64,000 nucleotides of DNA from Ananas comosus. Taxonomy: Eukaryota; Streptophyta; Magnoliopsida; Poales; Bromeliaceae. Location of the stretch: contig NC_033622.1 in the NCBI RefSeq assembly GCF_001540865.1, forward strand, positions 16,267,695-16,331,694. The letters run 5' to 3'. Below the pieces are notes generated by a model, which was not told the origin of the DNA, ran no database searches, and was given only the letters and a program-made list of their open reading frames with translations. A program made the position numbers and the translations under genes. The stretch's first letter is position 1. The number at the start of each line of letters is the position of its first letter. Shown here in pieces: positions 59,717-64,000 of this stretch.

Positions 59717-62108
59717 TTAAGCTCCATCTGGCTGAATGAAGGGGTTGGCGATCTCATCGGTTCCCTCGGTTGGCGATACAAGCATGACTGCAGTTCCCCT
59801 ACAAACCTGCAACAAACCTATGAAGATAAAGCAAAACACCCAAAATTTTCTGAAATAGTTTATTATTATTATTATTATTATTACTATGGAAAGCAAAATA
59901 AGGGGAAGAAGAAAAGTAACAGCGATAAGAAAACGTACTATAAGACCAAGACGCCTAGTCTGATCAGTAGTCTTCAGAGGATCATCAGGATCTGTGCAAT
60001 AGAATAACAGAGATAAAAGTTCTGAGCTTAAAAACACGATGTTGTTGCTGTCCTAGCAGTATTTAGCAAGAAAAAAAAAAAAGAGAAGAGAATTCTCTAG
60101 TAGACATCAAAAGACATCTAAAAGCAAACTTAGGCATGTACAGCTAAATTACTGGGGAGCTCAGATTGTTAATTAAAATCAATCTGACCAGCAAAATTCT
60201 GCAACAATCGAAGTTGCATTAAGACACTATAAAATATACTAAAGTGGAAAATGGACAAATAAGTCTATAAATGTGAAACTTGACCCAAGATCGTTTATTC
60301 CGGGATTAATTTTGTTCTTATGGTAGCAACCAACAACTTAAGATACTATGTAATACTTAAATCCCACATTGATACAAACTATTGCTGTCCTCGAAAGGAT
60401 GAAAGAAATAAAAGTAGCAACAGTATATCTTCTTCTAACTAACAACCAAATTGGATTTACATTCTTATACCTCTTAGAAATTCTATTGCTTCATCGAGTA
60501 CCAAATTGAGTAGCTGATCGTACCCTTTTAGAGTCCCTGTGACTGCAAGAAGAAGAAAACACCAGATTATTTGTACTGGATACCGAAATATGTCAACCAG
60601 GAGATTTTATGAAAAAGCAGCATCCTTTATTTCGGGATCATCTTAATGACCCTTCTCACTAAATTTTAGTTACGGTGCAATCTAGTCTCAAAAATGAATG
60701 CAAGTTCAAGCCAACATATTCAATAGAAAAGGCAGCTATACATGATCAAACAACAGATAAAAGTAATAATAACAAAGGTCAGATGGTGTTCAGGTGGGGA
60801 GAAGAAAGTTGAGGGGAAAGCTGATCAAACCAATTTAATTCAGGTTCAACTCATTTTATCTCATTAAGTGGTTCCATTTCGATTCATGCTTTCTAAAAAA
60901 CTGGTCAAGCCAAATTAATTCAACTCCTTTCTACATAAAACCCTACAAACAAACAGTTGGTTTTATAAGAATTAAAACTGCAAACTGATTTTTGGTTAAT
61001 TATTAAAACTTCAAACCTTAGAATGGTATATTATCTGGGTACGATCAGAAGCAAAAAAATGAAAAATTGCTTCAAGAGTGGCAAAGTGATGAGAAAATGA
61101 AAGATGCACAAAATTGCAGCTAATATGTTTTTTGAATACACGTTATAATCCAATTTAAGACCTTGTCTTCCCCCAGTTAGCTTGACCTGGACACCCTTGT
61201 CTACAAACTTCGCCAGATCGAGAACTGTTTCCTTTCGTCCCGACTGAAATAAATAGCGAAACATGTTGGGTCAGAAAGGGAGTATTAATGTGAACATCGA
61301 ATGTGAAAACTACAAGAAAGAGAAAAAGAAAAAAAAAAATGCAAGCTCGAACCAATTTCCACTGAGATATCCAGAAGCTAAAGAATCATTTGCCGCAAGA
61401 CATGGGAACAGACAGTCCAAGAAATTTTTAGTGAGATGATACATCGTCTTCCCCGTACTCTTTCCGTATCAACTATTCTATCTACAAACCTCATTCCGGC
61501 TGTTCCTCAGCATATGAATACACCGGAGATGCCGTAACAATTAAAATTTATCTTGATTTTAATCTGTCTAAAAGTACCATTGTTGTATAACTAACCTCGA
61601 GCCAAACAAGGGAGCTTCTATTAGTTGAATCTTTTGATCGTGTTCTTGTTTAATTGTTCTCGCAATTTAAAACAACATGCCAGGGCACGATGCTTTAACG
61701 ACACAACAAGCCTTAACTTAAACAATCAAAAACTAACGGGCAGCGAGCAATCACGCTTTCTGTTTTAGGGTTTCGTCTTAATTTTTCTTCATTTTTAACT
61801 ATATTTTCGAGTGAATTAGTTAGATTAGGGTTCTACTCGAATTAGGGGTTTTGGATGTAACTCTCATGCAGGATAAATGAGGACATAAATTCATCAAAAT
61901 CGCGCAAAAAGTAATGTAACAACCCCAAATAGTTGATTCTGGATTTATCATCCTTTATTTTGTCATTTTATTCCGATCAACAGCGTACGATCATTCTTTT
62001 TTTACCTCAACATTTACTACTTTTAAAGTTAAAGCATTCACCAGTAGAAACAAGAAATTATTGAACAAGTATAAAAAAATCAGGAGAAAAAAAAAATCAG
62101 CTTACCAT
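59717..62108 (-). CDS. LSM7: U6 snRNA-associated Sm-like protein LSM7
   Basis: Five coding exons (62106-62108, 61162-61243, 60471-60542, 59939-59991, 59717-59806) encode 99 residues, the usual LSM7 length. Sm1 motif: VLDLAKFVDKGVQVKLTGGR and VTGTLKGYDQLLNLVLDEA. Sm2 motif: LGLIVCRGTAVMLVSP. The C-terminus is DEIANPFIQPDGA. LSM7 belongs to the heptameric LSM2-8 ring that binds the U6 snRNA 3' end in the nucleus and to the LSM1-7 ring that promotes decapping in the cytoplasm. Exon 1 contributes only the ATG (ATG|GTAAGC), separated from the rest by an intron of about 860 bp. All exon phases agree. Site II-like TGGGCC/T words lie upstream. Confidence 0.96.
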
Positions 62109-62430
62109 CTTAAGGGTGATCTCTTCTACTTCACTTTGAAAATCGATCGAAACAACACAGCAGAAGAAAAAGAGAGAGAGAGGGACGAGGGAGGGAGAAG
62201 GAGAAAGAGAAGGAGAAGGGGCGAGGGCAAATATGTGCGGCTGCGTTTGAGTTCGATGCGAAATGGTCCATCCAAACCGGATGAATCTATGAACGGGTCG
62301 GGTTCGAGCTCGAACCCGGAATTAATTCTCGTGATGGTATTGAGGCTTTGGGCTTAAATGTGGGCCGCACCGTACGAATTGGAACTAGGCCTATTTGGTC
62401 ACCCTCGGCCCGGATTCGGGGCCCACATGT
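62109..62430 (-). promoter_or_regulatory. LSM7: LSM7 leader and site II-type promoter
   Basis: A purine/pyrimidine-skewed leader (62160-62230) is preceded by TGGGCT (62350), TGGGCC (62362), GGCCCG (62408) and GGGCCCA (62420). Such site II elements are typical of plant genes for RNA processing and translation. Confidence 0.55.
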
Positions 62431-63233
62431 TGTAATATTGATATTTTTAGCCTAGTAGTTTGATCATCAGATTTGATATTTGGTGTTTCTTAATATTTTT
62501 ATATATACAGTGGTAATTTACGTTTTGCATCCAAAATTAGATTGAATAAGATGAAAGAAAATAGCAAAATCGAAGGGACATGGACGTTTTAGTGACTCAG
62601 AGGCGTTGAGCGCGAGATGAGTTTAATAGAGTATAGTGGAATTTGTTTATAATCCAAAGTTTCAATGGGTATCAAAGATCATAAAATCATAATCTTATGT
62701 TATGTTTTTTAAGAAGTCATGAAGAAGCTTATGATGCTGCTGCGTACAATGTATAGATTAAACAGATGCTACATCAAGTAGGGCGCAGTTTCAAATTAAA
62801 GATATAACCTGAACCAACCTATTTTGTCTTCTGTGAGAACCGTGCTTAAGTAGGGACCAAAAGTGCATTAAAAAAAAAAAAAAAAAAAAAAAAACTATTA
62901 CTGGGTCTATGAATAGGTCGATTTAATGAGAGTAAAATAACAAAATAAAATAAATTTATCTACATAAAGACAACATATTTGGTTCCATCATTCACAATTA
63001 CGATGCTTCATCATATAATTCATGCAAGATCTATCTCTCTACATAATTAGTTTGGTTCAATCACTTTTTGCTCATTTTATCTCGCTTACTATCAAATAAG
63101 GTTGATTTTTACCAAGAAATAAGGTCTAACCGTGCGCGTGGGTAAACAATTTTGCAGGGATATATGCATAAAAGCCCCCCAAAAAAAAAAAAAAAAAATT
63201 GTAGTTGAAGAAAAACTTGTAATTACAACGCTA
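62431..63233. other. Intergenic, nothing recognised
   Basis: AT-rich sequence with poly-A runs at about 62870-62895 and 63180-63199. No gene or clear element. Confidence 0.45.
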
Positions 63234-64000
63234 TTACACACTAACAGCCCCTTGAAAATCTACTTTGATGGGCTCATGTAGCAATTCCACCTTGGAAATC
63301 TCTTCTCCATCTCCTTCCTCAGAAACCTCTTCAATCTCTCTAAGGATGAACTCCTCCTCAACGGTTAGTTGCTTCATTGCTTGCTCAAATTGAGCTACCA
63401 ATTCAGGGTCGAAAATCGTGTGATCATCATCCCCTATATCTCCAATTTTTGTTTCCGACGCGACAAAATCGCCAAACTTAGGTGTGACATAAGAACCAGG
63501 AGAGAACACTTGCCCCCCTTGTAGAAGCCATTCTCTCAAACTACCACTTTTGTTAAACTCAAATGTTGTAACTTTGAGAGCACTAAGCTCTTTGGCCATA
63601 GCTTTTCTCTTGGATACTTTAGCTTGTAGCTCATTACTTTGTTTACCGCTACTCGTTTCACTTTTCTTCTCCTCCTTTTTCTCCACAATTTGTTCATAGG
63701 AACTAGAATCAATCTCCTTTGCTTCTTCTGGTAAGTCACTTCCCGCCACCATTGCGTCGTAGTCCTCGACTGTTCGGAAACTTCGAGCTCTTCCAGCAAC
63801 TTCTGCATTACTATCTTTGCTATGCATGGTTTCTTGTTCTTGTTCTTGTTCTTGTTTTTGCTCTTCCTCGCAGTTTTCTTCCTCTAAACCGGCCAACAAC
63901 TCCCAAGTATTGATGGTCTCGATCTTCGAAGGCTCGAGCGGCGGACTATTTACAATAGAATTATCTGCTTTCTCGTCGAGGTCCGGTTCGGGTTTGTCGG
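63234..64000 (-). CDS. Uncharacterised acidic plant protein, C-terminal part (runs off the window)
   Basis: The frame is open from the right edge (its 5' end lies beyond 64000) to a stop at 63234. Readable parts: PSKIETINTWELLAGLEEE, a Gln/Glu run (EEQKQEQEQEQE), a Lys/Glu/Ser-rich middle, then TFEFNKSGSLREWLLQGGQV, FSPGSYVTPKFGDF, and an acidic end EEEFILREIEEVSEEGDGEE finishing GAVSV. The ETINTWELL motif recalls the N-terminal segment of certain plant glutaredoxin-like proteins, and SLREWL..GGQV.SPG.YVTPKFG recalls an uncharacterised plant family. Function unknown. No transmembrane segment or catalytic domain is visible. The nearest internal methionine (63899) is not the real start. Confidence 0.75.
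   Translation of the reverse strand, partial: DKPEPDLDEKADNSIVNSPPLEPSKIETINTWELLAGLEEENCEEEQKQEQEQEQETMHSKDSNAEVAGRARSFRTVEDYDAMVAGSDLPEEAKEIDSSSYEQIVEKKEEKKSETSSGKQSNELQAKVSKRKAMAKELSALKVTTFEFNKSGSLREWLLQGGQVFSPGSYVTPKFGDFVASETKIGDIGDDDHTIFDPELVAQFEQAMKQLTVEEEFILREIEEVSEEGDGEEISKVELLHEPIKVDFQGAVSV

Overview
The window is nuclear DNA of a flowering plant: long AT-rich intergenic stretches, intron-bearing genes with conserved plant products, tRNA-derived SINEs, MITEs and a Copia LTR element. GC-rich methyltransferase and MYB exons in an AT-rich background, and the repeat style, suggest a commelinid monocot. The repeats remind me of pineapple (Ananas), but that species guess is inference only.

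Layout, left to right. 1-3.8 kb: no recognised gene, one possible terminal exon. 3.8-5.6 kb (-): an R2R3-MYB of the MYB80 (tapetum) type in three exons. 7.5-9.9 kb (-): a TM9SF/nonaspanin with a leader intron. 10.1-24.5 kb: a gene desert holding MITEs, SINEs and an old AT-rich tandem duplication. 24.6-32.9 kb (+): a 14-exon Sec14-like phosphatidylinositol transfer protein. 33.9-35.5 kb (+): a LORELEI-like GPI-anchored protein (LLG). 36.56-39.39 kb: a very young, internally deleted Copia element. 41.3-45.1 kb (+): a WD40-repeat protein. 45.2-58.9 kb: two head-to-tail copies of a module of about 6.9 kb, each with a C2H2 zinc-finger gene (+) and a caffeoyl-CoA O-methyltransferase-like gene (-). 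59.7-62.1 kb (-): LSM7. 63.2-64.0 kb (-): the 3' part of an uncharacterised acidic protein that runs off the right edge.

The genes are independent single-copy plant genes with no operon-like logic. The main structural story is the tandem duplication. Its left breakpoint lies in the WD40 gene's 3' region, so the second copy begins with a remnant of that 3' region. The two copies then acquired different insertions (three SINEs, one Mutator-type MITE, one perfect 51-bp inverted repeat), giving filled/empty site pairs that order the events. Both methyltransferases look intact. The second zinc-finger copy has lost its DLN-type C-terminal tail through a small deletion.

Three introns in three different genes (MYB80, the Sec14-like gene, the WD40 gene) can only be spliced as GC-AG introns, which is more than expected among roughly 45 introns. 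All exon boundaries were derived by hand from splice signals, reading frame and remembered family similarity. No alignment or database search was run.
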